Below are positions 26,174 to 35,201 of a DNA stretch of 47,711 nt, piece by piece. The notes under the pieces are model-generated. The model saw only the letters and a list, made by a program, of their open reading frames with translations. It was not told the DNA's origin and did no database searches. Both the position numbers and the translations under genes were made by a program. This DNA comes from JAFALX01 sp050734185 (GTDB lineage Bacteria > Chloroflexota > Dormibacteria > Aeolococcales > Aeolococcaceae): contig JBOHUE010000133.1 of the NCBI GenBank assembly GCA_050734185.1, positions 1 through 47,711 of the forward strand, written 5' to 3'. Numbering within the stretch: the stretch's first letter is position 1; each line of letters begins with the position of its first letter.

Positions 26174-29043
26174 GCCTCGCCGGCGATGGCGCCCGACCAT
26201 TCGGCCAGCGCCCCACCGCGCGCGAACACGATGTCGGTTGCGAGCGTCTCCCCCATCAGCCAGGCGCGCTGTGCGTCGACCGAGCGGGCGACATCGCCCG
26301 ACGCCTCGACGGCGAGCACGATGCGGTCGTCCACCTGCAGCTTCGCCTGCCGCCGCAGCTCGTTCACCTTGCGGCTGAGCTCGCGCGCGATCCACTCCAG
26401 ACGGAGCCCGTCGGTGATGTTCGTGTCGAGCGTGACCGTTTCTCGATCGCCGGTGACGTACTCCACAAGCTTGACGTTGAGCTCCTCGGAGAAGATCGCC
26501 TCCAGCTCGTGGTGCAGCGGCGGCCCCTCGATGATCGCGGCGCGCAACGGCTGCCGCGTGGGCACGTGGGCCTCGGTGCGCGCGGCGAGGCCGGCCTCGA
26601 CCAGCCGACGCAGCTGCTCCATGTCGCGGAGCACGTCGGGGTCGCGCCACTCCCCGTGGGTATGCGGGAAGTCGGTGAGATGCACGGAGTCAGCGATGCC
26701 GTCGCCCGGCGGGCGGTCGCCCTCGAAGCCGGTGAGGTTGCGGTAGATGCGCTCGCTGAGGAACGGCATCATCGGCGCCATAAGGCGGCTCAGAGTCAGC
26801 AGCGAGGTGTACAGCGTGGCGTACGCCGAACGCTTGTCATCGCTCTCCGAATCGCCCTTCCAGAAGCGCCGCCGCGAGCGGCGGACGTACCACTTGGAGA
26901 GGTCCTCGACGTAGGACTCGAGAGCGCGGCACGCATCCTGCGCCTGGTACGCGTCCAGCGACGCGCGAACGGTGTCGACTGTCTGCGCCAGCCGCGAGAG
27001 GCACCAGCGATCGAGTGGCGGCCGCTGCAGCGCATCGGGCGCGGCGGCCGTTGCGGGGTCGAACCCGTCGATCTCGGCGTACGTGATGAAGAACGAGTAC
27101 ACGTTCCACAGCGTGAGCATGAACAGCCGCACGACGTCCTGCAGGCCCTCGCGAGTCACGCGCAGCTCCGCCGCGAGCGAGCCGGACGCGTAGAAGAACC
27201 AGCGCGACGCGTCCGCGCCGAAGTCGGCGAACGCCATGGCCGGGTCCATCACGTTGCCCCGGCTCTTGGACATCTTCTTGCCCTTGGAGTCCACGACGAT
27301 GCCGACGACCACGCAGTTGCGGTACGCGGGCTTGTCGAACAGCAGCGTGCTCTCCGCGAGCAGTGAGAAGAACCAGCCGCGCGTCTGGTCGAGGCCCTCG
27401 CAGATGAAGTCCGCCGGATGCGTGCGCTCGAAGAGGTCGGCGTTCTCGAACGGATAGTGCCGCTGCGCGAACGGCATCGCGCCGGAGTCGTACCAGGCGT
27501 CGATGACGTCGGGCACGCGGCGCATCACGCCGCCGCACTGCTCGCATGACAGCGTCACCGAGTCGATGAACGGCTTGTGGAGGTCTGCCGTCACGTCGAG
27601 CCCGATCTCGGCGGCGCTGCCCACGCAGCGCACCGCCTCGCACGACTCGCACTCCCACACCGGCAGCGGCGTTCCCCAGTAGCGGCTCCGCGAGAGGTTC
27701 CAGTCGATCAGGTTCTCGAGCCAGTTGCCCATGCGCCCGTCGCGGATGTGCGCGGGATGCCAGCCGACCTCGTGGTTGTGGTGCAGCAGGCGATCGCGGT
27801 GCGCGGTGGTGCGGACGAACCAGGAGTCCAGCGCGTAGTAGAGCAGCGGCGTGTCGCAGCGCCAGCAGAACGGGTAGGTGTGCAGGACCCGTTCGGCGCG
27901 GTACAGCTTGCCCTCGGTGCGCAGGTCGTCGATGATCTTCGCGTCGGCGTCCTTGACGAACATCCCGCGGTAGCGCGTCTGTCCCTCGAGAAAGCGTCCG
28001 TCGAGTCCGACGACATGGCGGATCGCGATCCCCCTGCGCTGGGCGAGCTCGAGGTCGGCCGCGCCGTAGGCGGCGGCGGTGTGCACGATGCCAGTGCCCT
28101 CGCTCATGCTCACGAGCTCAGGGGCGCTCAGCACGACGAACGCGAGTCCTTCCGGCAGCATGTCGGTGAACAGCGGCTCGTACGTGCGGTCGACGAGGTC
28201 GCGGCCGGCCATCTCCTCCAGCACCTCGTATCCCGGCTCGAGCACCTCGAGTCGCGCCCTGGCGAGGATGTACGACTCGCCGTTCTGCGCCACGCGCACA
28301 TACGTCTCGTCAGGGTGGACGGCGAGCGCGACGTTGCCCGGCAGTGTCCACGGTGTTGTGGTCCAGGCCAGCAGAAACGTCCTGCCGTCCGCGTCGTTGA
28401 GCCGGAACTTGACGTATACGGAGGGATCCGGCGTGTCATCGTGGTAGCCGAGGCTGAGCTCGTGTGACGACAGCGACGTCTGGCAGCGCGGGCAGTACGG
28501 CGTGACCTTGTAGCCCTTGTAGAGCAGCTGGTGGTCGAAGAGCTGCTTCAGGCTCCACCACACCGACTCGATGTACGTCGTGTCGTAGGTGCGGTAGGGA
28601 TGATCGAAGTCGAGCCAGAAGCCGAGGCGCTCGCTCATGTCGCGCCACTGGTCGATGTATTCGTTCACCGATTCGCGGCAGAGCGCGTTGAAGCGCTCGA
28701 CCCCGTACTCCTCGATCTGCTTCTTGCCGCTGATGTGCAGCGCGCGCTCGATCTCGAGCTCGACCGGCAATCCGTGCGTGTCCCATCCGGCCTTGCGCTC
28801 CACAAAGAAGCCGGCCATCTGCCGGTGCCGCGCGAACAGATCCTTGTACGAGCGCGAGAGCACATGATGGATCCCGGGCAGTCCGTTGGCCGTGGGCGGC
28901 CCTTCGTAGAAGACGTACGGCGTCGCGTCGCGCCGCAGGTCGAGCGAGCGCTCGAACACCCTGTTGCGACGCCAGAGATCGAGCACCTCCAGCTCGGCGT
29001 CGGCAAAACGGGCGCGGTTCGGAACCGGCGCAAAACGGGGCAT
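26149..29043 (-). CDS. ileS: Isoleucyl-tRNA synthetase
   Basis: 964 aa. Class I synthetase charging tRNA-Ile. Residues ~47-62 read EGPPTANGLPGIHHVL, giving the HIGH-equivalent as HH rather than the standard 'HxGH'. The KMSKS loop is intact (GKKMSKSRGN, ~590). The editing (CP1) domain lies between, with WTTTPWTLPGN. The sequence belongs to the TANGxPGxHHV subgroup of IleRS, closer to eukaryote-like type 2 enzymes than to E. coli IleS, and includes Cys pairs CPRC, FCWRC, CESC and CEQC that probably bind zinc. Type 2 enzymes are often less sensitive to mupirocin (inference). It starts with ATG at 29043, leading the lspA-rluD-gmk run. Confidence 0.96.
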   Translation of the reverse strand: MPRFAPVPNRARFADAELEVLDLWRRNRVFERSLDLRRDATPYVFYEGPPTANGLPGIHHVLSRSYKDLFARHRQMAGFFVERKAGWDTHGLPVELEIERALHISGKKQIEEYGVERFNALCRESVNEYIDQWRDMSERLGFWLDFDHPYRTYDTTYIESVWWSLKQLFDHQLLYKGYKVTPYCPRCQTSLSSHELSLGYHDDTPDPSVYVKFRLNDADGRTFLLAWTTTPWTLPGNVALAVHPDETYVRVAQNGESYILARARLEVLEPGYEVLEEMAGRDLVDRTYEPLFTDMLPEGLAFVVLSAPELVSMSEGTGIVHTAAAYGAADLELAQRRGIAIRHVVGLDGRFLEGQTRYRGMFVKDADAKIIDDLRTEGKLYRAERVLHTYPFCWRCDTPLLYYALDSWFVRTTAHRDRLLHHNHEVGWHPAHIRDGRMGNWLENLIDWNLSRSRYWGTPLPVWECESCEAVRCVGSAAEIGLDVTADLHKPFIDSVTLSCEQCGGVMRRVPDVIDAWYDSGAMPFAQRHYPFENADLFERTHPADFICEGLDQTRGWFFSLLAESTLLFDKPAYRNCVVVGIVVDSKGKKMSKSRGNVMDPAMAFADFGADASRWFFYASGSLAAELRVTREGLQDVVRLFMLTLWNVYSFFITYAEIDGFDPATAAAPDALQRPPLDRWCLSRLAQTVDTVRASLDAYQAQDACRALESYVEDLSKWYVRRSRRRFWKGDSESDDKRSAYATLYTSLLTLSRLMAPMMPFLSERIYRNLTGFEGDRPPGDGIADSVHLTDFPHTHGEWRDPDVLRDMEQLRRLVEAGLAARTEAHVPTRQPLRAAIIEGPPLHHELEAIFSEELNVKLVEYVTGDRETVTLDTNITDGLRLEWIARELSRKVNELRRQAKLQVDDRIVLAVEASGDVARSVDAQRAWLMGETLATDIVFARGGALAEWSGAIAGEACWLGVRR

Positions 29044-29146
29044 GGGCCTTCAAGGATACCGGGGATCGTGTTGACCCCCCGGCGGCGGCTGTGGCATCGT
29101 CTCGCCAGCGCACCCGGTCACGGGTGCACCACGGGAGGAGCGGGTG

Positions 29147-29284
29147 ATGGCGACGACAACGGCACGGGCCGGTCGCCTCCGGCGCATCGCCGAGCGCATG
29201 CTGCTCGGCACCGTGATGGCGCTCGTCGCGATGGTCATCGATCGCCGTCTGCGGCGTGTGTTCGCGGCGCAGCAGCGACGCTGA
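29147..29284 (+). CDS. Small membrane peptide, 45 aa
   Basis: A short gene with a very good ribosome-binding site, GGGAGGAG (29133-29140), 6 nt before the ATG at 29147. The product begins MATTTARAGRLRRIAERM, has one hydrophobic stretch (MLLGTVMALVAMVID) and ends RRLRRVFAAQQRR, so it is a single-helix peptide flanked by arginine clusters. Its TGA directly abuts the stop of the converging USP-UbiB gene (TGATCA). It is transcribed away from ileS. The strong start signal and the basic-hydrophobic-basic layout argue for a real gene; function unknown. Confidence 0.6.
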   Translation: MATTTARAGRLRRIAERMLLGTVMALVAMVIDRRLRRVFAAQQRR

Positions 29285-31330
29285 TCAGGGCCGGCGGAAC
29301 AGGTCCATCAACAGCGCCAGCGCGAAGACGATACCGACCGCGGCAAACGTCCACGTCAGCGCCTGTGACACGTGGCCGAACGACGCCGTGACACCGCAGA
29401 TGAGGAAGGCGGCCGCGGCGGTGATGCCGGCTGCGAGCCGCCGCCCGGCGGTCCGCAGAATTGACTCGAGCCGCTCCGTACCCTTCAGCGTGATGCTCGG
29501 CTCGAAGCCGGGCTTGGCGCCGACCAGGCGCTCCACCGCGTCGATGAGCGACGTGGCGCGCAGGCGCAGCTTCTGCGCGTTGTAGTAGACGCGCTGCGGC
29601 CCGAGCAGGTCACGCACGCTGCGTGTGAGGTGCCGCGTGAAGAACTTGCCGGCGATGTTGAAGGGATCGATGGTTGGGTCGAGCTTCGCAGCCGCAAGCT
29701 GCATCTGCCCAAGCGCCTTGCCGATGAGCGCGAGCGACGCCGGCATGCGGATGTCGTTGCGGATGCAGAGCTGCGTCATGTCGGTGAGCATCGGACCCAG
29801 CTGCATCTGGTCGAGCATCGCGTGCCGGTATCGCTGCATGAGCTCGGCGAGCTCACTGCGCAGATTGTCGTGGTCGACCTTGCCGGAGCGCTCGGCGAGG
29901 CTCAGCAGCACGTCGGCGAGAAACGCCACGTCCTCGTGCCAGAACGACAGGAGCAGGAAGCCGAGCATGTCGCGCATGTGCGCGTCGAGCGTGCCGACCA
30001 TACCGAGATCGAGGAACACGATCTGGTCGTCGCTCCACAGCAGGTTCCCCGGGTGCGGGTCGGCGTGGAAGAAGCCGGCGACCAGCACCTGCTCGTAGTA
30101 CGACTCGACAAGTTGATGCGCGGCTTCGCTGCGCTCCGGCCCCGGCGGGGCCTGCAGCAGAGGCACGCCGATGATCTCATCCATCACGAGCAGCCGGTGC
30201 GTCGAGAAGTTCCGATGCACGAGCGGCGCGCGCAGCCGCGTGTACGGCTCGAGCACCTCGCTCATGCGCTCGAGGTTCTGCGCCTCCTGCGTGAAGTCGA
30301 GCTCACGCGCGAGTGAGTCGGAGAGATGGTCGATGATCGCGGGCAGGTCGATCACTCGGTCGAACGAGGCGAAGCCGGCGGCTCGCTTGGCGAAGAGCCG
30401 CATGAGCGCGAGGTCCTTGCCCATCTCCACCTCGGCGTTCGGCCGCTGCACCTTTATCACCACGCGCTCGCCGGTGCACAGCACCGCGATGTGCACCTGA
30501 GCGATGGTGCCCGCCGCCAGGGGCTCCGACGACACGCTTTCGAAGACGTCCTCCCAGGGCACGTGCAACTCCTGCTCCATCACGTGCACCACCTCGGCGT
30601 GCGTCATCGGTGGCACGTCGTCCTGCAGGGTCGCCAGCTCCTCGATGAACTCCGGCGCGAGCAGGTCGGGGCGCGTGCTCAGCATCTGCCCGAGCTTCTC
30701 GAACGTGGGTCCGAGCTTCTCCATCGACTCGCGCAGGAGCTTCGCCTCGCGCCGAACGTCGCCCCGGTGCCGTCGCGCAGTCACCGCCTCGCGCGCGCCG
30801 AGAACGGTGAGCATGCGACCGATCTCCGCGGCGCGGCCGAGCATGTGCCCCTCGAATGTCGCCGGGTCGGGGTGCGCATCGGGTGCCGGGCGGTGGTGAT
30901 GGAAGCGGTGCGCGCCGTCCTCGTCGACGTGCGCGGTGTCGATCAGCACCACGCTGCAGTTCGCCAGGTGTGAGATGCGGTTGGGGACGTTGTGCAGCAG
31001 GAACTCGCGCCGCCCGTGCATGCCGTCGTTGCCGACGACGATCATGTCGCAGCGCTCGTCCGCGGCGAAATGGACGATAGCCTCGGCTGCATCCTCGGCG
31101 CGAATGCGCACGCCCCGTCCGGCGTCGCCGACGAGGTGACGCGCAGCGTCGGTCAGCTCGTCGTCGGCCTCGACCGCATGCTCCGCGCCGTTGGAGCCGT
31201 CCCCCGGCATCGGCTCGACCCGAAGCAACACGAGCTCCGCGTTCTCATGCCGCGCCCAGTCGGCGCCCCAGCGGGCGACCTCGTCGCTTGGCGAGGTGTT
31301 CTCCGTGACCGCGAGAATGCGCCGGCTCAT
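29285..31330 (-). CDS. USP domain fused to ABC1/UbiB (AarF) atypical kinase, 681 aa
   Basis: Residues ~1-135 are a universal-stress-protein domain (RRILAVTENTSPSDEVARWGADWA; IVVGNDGMHGRREFLLHNVPNRISHLANCSVVLID, with the G-x2-G-x9-G-like ATP loop). Residues ~200-560 are an ABC1/UbiB kinase: KLGQ motif (GPTFEKLGQMLSTRPDLL), Gly/Ala-rich loop AAGTIAQVH in place of AAASIAQVH, IKVQRP, ELDFTQEAQNL, HADPHPGN and FLDLGMVG (DFG equivalent). The C-terminus ends with two hydrophobic helices and a basic tail (VGIVFALALLMDLFRR), placing it at the membrane. UbiB relatives act in quinone or lipid metabolism as ATPases/kinases. The USP fusion suggests ATP or stress sensing. Usual UbiB proteins (~550 aa) lack the USP part. 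Confidence 0.9.
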   Translation of the reverse strand: MSRRILAVTENTSPSDEVARWGADWARHENAELVLLRVEPMPGDGSNGAEHAVEADDELTDAARHLVGDAGRGVRIRAEDAAEAIVHFAADERCDMIVVGNDGMHGRREFLLHNVPNRISHLANCSVVLIDTAHVDEDGAHRFHHHRPAPDAHPDPATFEGHMLGRAAEIGRMLTVLGAREAVTARRHRGDVRREAKLLRESMEKLGPTFEKLGQMLSTRPDLLAPEFIEELATLQDDVPPMTHAEVVHVMEQELHVPWEDVFESVSSEPLAAGTIAQVHIAVLCTGERVVIKVQRPNAEVEMGKDLALMRLFAKRAAGFASFDRVIDLPAIIDHLSDSLARELDFTQEAQNLERMSEVLEPYTRLRAPLVHRNFSTHRLLVMDEIIGVPLLQAPPGPERSEAAHQLVESYYEQVLVAGFFHADPHPGNLLWSDDQIVFLDLGMVGTLDAHMRDMLGFLLLSFWHEDVAFLADVLLSLAERSGKVDHDNLRSELAELMQRYRHAMLDQMQLGPMLTDMTQLCIRNDIRMPASLALIGKALGQMQLAAAKLDPTIDPFNIAGKFFTRHLTRSVRDLLGPQRVYYNAQKLRLRATSLIDAVERLVGAKPGFEPSITLKGTERLESILRTAGRRLAAGITAAAAFLICGVTASFGHVSQALTWTFAAVGIVFALALLMDLFRRP

Positions 31331-31378
31331 GATCGCCGGTAGCGTACGAGGTGCCGGAAGGCGTGTGGGCGCGTCGTT

Positions 31379-32053
31379 TCAGGCGCGCTCGCCGAACACC
31401 GCGCGGCCCAGCCGCACCATCGTCGCCCCCTCCGCGATGGCGACCTCGAAGTCGTCGCTCATGCCCATGCTCAGCTCGGGCAGCGCCGTGCCCAGGCGCT
31501 GCTCGAGGTCATCGCGCAGCGAGCGCAGGCGGCGGAAGGTCGAGGCAGCATCCCGTGGGTCGGTCGCGGGCGCGGCGATGGTCATGAGCCCCCGGAGGCG
31601 CAGGGCAACGCGCTGAGCGATCTCGTGGGCGAGTTCCGCGACTGCGGCCTCCGGCGCCCCGGTGCGTCCGGCTATCGCGGTCAGATCCACCTCGATGAGG
31701 ACGTCGAGCGGCTCGCGGCCCGCGGCCAGTCCCGCGGCGAGGGCTACCGCGACTCGCGTGCTGTCGACCGACTGCACCATGTCGAACAGCGACGCCGCCC
31801 GCTGCGCCTTGTTGGTCTGCAGATGACCGATGAGATGCCAGCGCGCCGCACCGCCCAGCTGCGCTCTCTTGGACTCCGCCTCCTGCACTCGGTTTTCGCC
31901 CAGGTCCGTCGCGCCTGCGGCGATGGCCGCGTCCACGCGATCAGCGGTGGCGCCCTTGGTGACCGCGATCAGCAGGACCGACGACGGGTCTCGCCCGGCC
32001 GTCTCGGCGGCGCGGGCGATGCGTTCGCGCACAGCGGCGAGCGCGACCGCCAC
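31379..32053 (-). CDS. PLP homeostasis protein (YggS/PLPBP family)
   Basis: 224 aa, normal length. Binds pyridoxal 5'-phosphate on a Lys (AVTKGA, Lys 33) without known enzyme activity and buffers vitamin B6 and amino-acid metabolism. Family segments: ENRVQEAESK, WHLIGHLQTNKAQRAA, IEVDLT, RGLMTIAAPATDP, and ELSMGMSDDFEVAIAEGATMVRLGRAVFG at the C-terminus. The start is GTG at 32053. It follows nrdR by 26 nt in the ftsA-ftsZ-nrdR line. In Gram-positive genomes yggS is regularly found just after ftsZ, next to sepF; sepF is not seen here. Confidence 0.93.
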   Translation of the reverse strand: MAVALAAVRERIARAAETAGRDPSSVLLIAVTKGATADRVDAAIAAGATDLGENRVQEAESKRAQLGGAARWHLIGHLQTNKAQRAASLFDMVQSVDSTRVAVALAAGLAAGREPLDVLIEVDLTAIAGRTGAPEAAVAELAHEIAQRVALRLRGLMTIAAPATDPRDAASTFRRLRSLRDDLEQRLGTALPELSMGMSDDFEVAIAEGATMVRLGRAVFGERA

Positions 32054-32079
32054 TCCGGCTGCAGGTGTCTGGGCCAGCG

Positions 32080-32616
32080 TCAGTTCCCCAGGTCGAGCGG
32101 GAGGCTCTCGTCCCCGTCGGCGCGCGGTGGGCGCCGGCGCCGGCCCTCCGGCCGCGCTCCCGGCGTGCGCTGCAGCATGTCCTCGATGGTGGCGCGCATC
32201 TCTTCGGCATCCTTGAACGATCGGTACACCGACGCGAAGCGGATGTACGCGATCTCGTCGAGCTCGCGCAGACGGTCCATGGCCATCTCACCGACGAGAC
32301 GGCTCGGCACCTCGAGCTGATTGCGGCCGCGGAGCTCGTTCTCGATGTCGTCGACCATGCGCTCCAGCGACGCCGGGGCGATGTCACGCTTCTTGGACGC
32401 AACGAGGAGGCCGCTCAGGAGCTTCTGACGGTCGAACTCCTCGCGGCGGCCGTCTTTCTTGACGAGGTAGAGGGGCGGCGCCTCGACCCGTTCGTACGTG
32501 GTGAATCGCTTGCTGCAGTCAAGACACTGACGGCGGCGGCGTACCGCTTCGCCCGTTTCCGAGTCGCGCGAGTCGACAACCTTGCTATCTGCCGCCCCGC
32601 AGTACGGACACCTCAT
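32080..32616 (-). CDS. nrdR: Transcriptional repressor NrdR
   Basis: 178 aa. Zinc-ribbon plus ATP-cone repressor of ribonucleotide-reductase genes. N-terminal zinc ribbon MRCPYCGAADSKVVDSR and CLDCSKRFTTYERVE (CxxC twice); ATP-cone with KKDGRREEFDRQKLLSGLLVA and later residues. The C-terminal ~30 residues (PGARPEGRRRRPPRADGDES) are an extra basic-acidic tail beyond the usual ~150 aa. It is 39 nt downstream of ftsZ, probably in the same transcript, and 26 nt before yggS. No nrd gene or NrdR box is in the window. Confidence 0.96.
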   Translation of the reverse strand: MRCPYCGAADSKVVDSRDSETGEAVRRRRQCLDCSKRFTTYERVEAPPLYLVKKDGRREEFDRQKLLSGLLVASKKRDIAPASLERMVDDIENELRGRNQLEVPSRLVGEMAMDRLRELDEIAYIRFASVYRSFKDAEEMRATIEDMLQRTPGARPEGRRRRPPRADGDESLPLDLGN

Positions 32617-32655
32617 TGCTGCGCACGCCGTTCAGGCCGTCGAAAGTGCGTGTTA

Positions 32656-33765
32656 TCACCTGCGGTCCCGCAGGAATGCGGGAATGTCGAGGTCGTCGGC
32701 GTTGTACGGCCCGGTGGGACGTCCGGCCACCGAGAACGTCGTCGGCTGCCGCTGCTCGGTGACGACCGGGCGCGACTGCGGTTCGTACGCGAGCGTTCCC
32801 AGCACGTCGATCTGTCCGGTGAACCCGGTGGCGATGACGGTGATCTTCACCTCGCCCTTCATGTGCTCGTCGATGACGGTGCCGAAGATGATCTGCGCCT
32901 CGGGATCCGCCGACTCGCTGATCAGCTCCGCGGCCTCGTTCACCTCGTACAGCGTGAGGTCCGACCCGCCCGTGATGTTGAGCAGGATGCCCTTGGCGCC
33001 GGCGATGGTCTGCTCGAGGAGCGGGCTCGCCACGGCGTCGCGGGCCGCATCCGCCGCGCGCGTGTCGCCGGTACCGAAGCCGATGCCCATGAGTGCCTGC
33101 CCCTGGCCCTGCATGACCGCCTTCACGTCGGCGAAGTCGAGGTTGATGATGCCGGGGTACACGATCAGGTCGGAGATGCCCTGCACGCCCTGACGCAGCA
33201 CGTCGTCGGCGACCTTGAACGCGTCGACGATCGACGTCTTCTTCTCGACCACCTGCATGAGCCGCGAGTTCGGAATCGTGATCAACGTGTCGACGCGGCC
33301 CTGCAACTGCTGGATGCCCTCCTCAGCAGCCTTCTGGCGGCGCAGCCCCTCGAAGCGGAACGGCTTGGTGACGACGCCGATCGTCAACGCGCCCGTCTCG
33401 CGCGCGATCTCCGCGATGACCGGCGCCGCGCCCGTGCCGGTGCCACCGCCCATGCCCGCGGTGATGAACACCATGTCGCTGTCGGACAGCGCCTTGGTCA
33501 GCTCGTCGCGCGACTCCTCCGCAGCCTCGCGGCCCACGTCGGGATTGCCGCCGGCGCCCAGGCCGCGCGTCAGCTTGCTGCCGATGCGGATCTTCTTGTG
33601 CGCTGACGACGCGGAGAGCGCCTGGTGATCCGTGTTCACGGCGACGAACTCGACGCCCTTGAGGTTGCTCCGGATCATCCGGTTGACGGCGTTGCTACCG
33701 CCGCCCCCCACGCCGACGACACGAATGCGTGCGTTGCCTTCGAGAGTGCGGTCGAGCTCGGTCAT
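32656..33765 (-). CDS. ftsZ: Cell division GTPase FtsZ
   Basis: 369 aa from the ATG at 33765, which has GAGGAGA 5 nt upstream. The tubulin-like GTPase forms the division ring. Intact motifs: GVGGGGSNAVNRM, the T-loop GGGTGTGAAP, PFRFEGLRR, and the T7 loop NLDFADVKAVM. The C-terminal peptide DDLDIPAFLRDRR binds FtsA or other partners. The same frame is open another 57 codons to a GTG at 33936, which would add a disordered N-terminal extension (SSSDQRRPAARRGDGILP...) overlapping the ftsA stop by 14 nt. I prefer the shorter form on the basis of the ribosome-binding site, but the longer one is possible. Confidence 0.97.
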   Translation of the reverse strand: MTELDRTLEGNARIRVVGVGGGGSNAVNRMIRSNLKGVEFVAVNTDHQALSASSAHKKIRIGSKLTRGLGAGGNPDVGREAAEESRDELTKALSDSDMVFITAGMGGGTGTGAAPVIAEIARETGALTIGVVTKPFRFEGLRRQKAAEEGIQQLQGRVDTLITIPNSRLMQVVEKKTSIVDAFKVADDVLRQGVQGISDLIVYPGIINLDFADVKAVMQGQGQALMGIGFGTGDTRAADAARDAVASPLLEQTIAGAKGILLNITGGSDLTLYEVNEAAELISESADPEAQIIFGTVIDEHMKGEVKITVIATGFTGQIDVLGTLAYEPQSRPVVTEQRQPTTFSVAGRPTGPYNADDLDIPAFLRDRR

Positions 33766-33922
33766 GGGCGTCTCCTCGGCGTTGCTGGGCATTTCGGAAT
33801 CGTCTGCGGGTTTGGGCTGTGACGAACGAGGGGGCACACGGGTGACGGCGTCTCCGGGGCGGTCCAAGCCGTACAGCTTGGGCAGGATTCCATCACCTCT
33901 GCGAGCCGCCGGCCGGCGTTGA

Positions 33923-35158
33923 TCAGAAGAGCTCACGTACCCACCGTCCTAACTTCAGTCCGACACCAGGGCCCGCGGGACTGTGACCGTTGCTCTTGGG
34001 CGCACGATGCGGGCGATTGCTGCGGGCGCCCCAGCGAAGCAGGCCGACCACCGTGGCATGGTGGGGGCCGCGAATCTCGTCGTTCATGCCGTGCACGCCC
34101 CCCGGCGTGGCGACGCGTGCGGGCAGGTCGGTCTGCTGCTGCACCACCTCGGCGAAGCCGCGCAGCAGCGCGCCGCCGCCGGTCAGCACCACGCCGCCGG
34201 GGAAGAGCCCCGCCGGTCCGGCGCGCTCGATCTCCGCCGCCACCAGCGACGCCATCTCGCGCGCACGCGGGCCGATGATCTCCGCGAGGAAGCGCTGGGG
34301 CACGCCCACGGGCTCGTCGTAGCCCATCGGCGTCAGCGTGACCTCGGCATCGGCCGGCAGCGTTAATTGCAGACAATGTCCATAACTGCGCTTCACCATC
34401 TCGGCGGTGTCGAGGTCACAGCGCAGTCCAACCGCGAGGTCCGCTGTCACGTGGTTGCCGCCGACCGGGATGACACCCGTGTGCACGATGCTTCCGCGCG
34501 AGAACACTGCGACGTCGCTGGTACCGCCGCCGACGTCGACGACAACGACGCCACGTTCGATCTCGTCCTCCGTGACCACGGCTTCCGCAGACGCGAGCAC
34601 CTGCAACACCATGTCGTCCACGTCGATCCCCGCCTTGTGGACCACCTTCACGATGTTCTGGATCGCGGTGTTGGCGCCGGTGATGATATGCGCGTCGACC
34701 TCGAGCCGGATGCCCGCCATACCGATGGCGTCGCGCACACCTTCCTGTCCGTCGATCGTGTATTGCTGCGGTAGCACGTGCACGATGCGACGCTCTGACG
34801 GAACGCTCACGGCGCGCGCTGCTTCGATGGCGCGGTTGACGTCCTGGGTGTTCACCTCGCGATGACCCGCAGCGACTGCGACCACGCCGCGGCTGTTCTG
34901 CGACGTGATGTGCCCGCCGGCTATGCCGACGACGCACGAGTCGATCGGCAGCCCGGCCATCTGCTCCGCAAGATCGACCGCCTCGGCGACCGCTTCCGCC
35001 GCGCGATCGATCTCAACGATGGCGCCCTTGCGCACGCCCCGGGAGACCGCCTCGCCCACCCCGAGGACGCGCAGACCCGTGGACTCGAGGTCGGCGGCAG
35101 CGCAGCACACCTTGGTCGTTCCTAGATCGAGTGCAAAGACGCGGCGGGGACGGGTCAC
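33923..35158 (-). CDS. ftsA: Cell division protein FtsA
   Basis: 411 aa from the GTG at 35158 (VTRPRRVFALDLGTTKVCCA); the longer frame upstream is non-coding. Actin-like ATPase that tethers FtsZ to the membrane. Phosphate-1 ALDLGTTK; 1C domain (GVRKGAIVEIDRAAEAV, SCVVGIAGGHITSQNSRGVV); phosphate-2 VVDVGGGTSDVAVF; adenosine motif VLTGGGALLRGFAEV. The C-terminus ends LKLGRWVRELF, an amphipathic membrane-targeting helix. It heads the ftsA-ftsZ-nrdR-yggS unit, separated from ftsQ by about 3 kb holding other genes, so it has its own promoter region. Confidence 0.96.
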   Translation of the reverse strand: MTRPRRVFALDLGTTKVCCAAADLESTGLRVLGVGEAVSRGVRKGAIVEIDRAAEAVAEAVDLAEQMAGLPIDSCVVGIAGGHITSQNSRGVVAVAAGHREVNTQDVNRAIEAARAVSVPSERRIVHVLPQQYTIDGQEGVRDAIGMAGIRLEVDAHIITGANTAIQNIVKVVHKAGIDVDDMVLQVLASAEAVVTEDEIERGVVVVDVGGGTSDVAVFSRGSIVHTGVIPVGGNHVTADLAVGLRCDLDTAEMVKRSYGHCLQLTLPADAEVTLTPMGYDEPVGVPQRFLAEIIGPRAREMASLVAAEIERAGPAGLFPGGVVLTGGGALLRGFAEVVQQQTDLPARVATPGGVHGMNDEIRGPHHATVVGLLRWGARSNRPHRAPKSNGHSPAGPGVGLKLGRWVRELF

Positions 35159-35170
35159 GCTTGAACCCCG

Positions 35171-35176
35171 AGTATA
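35171..35176 (-). promoter_or_regulatory. Probable -10 element of ftsA
   Basis: TATACT on the minus strand lies 12 nt upstream of the ftsA GTG. With a usual start 6-9 nt downstream, the transcript would be leaderless or almost so. No ribosome-binding site precedes the GTG, which fits. No convincing -35 is seen in the G-rich stretch (TTGGGGTTTTGGGG) upstream. Confidence 0.4.
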
Positions 35177-35201
35177 GAGGTCTTGGCGCCCCAAAACCCC
35201 A

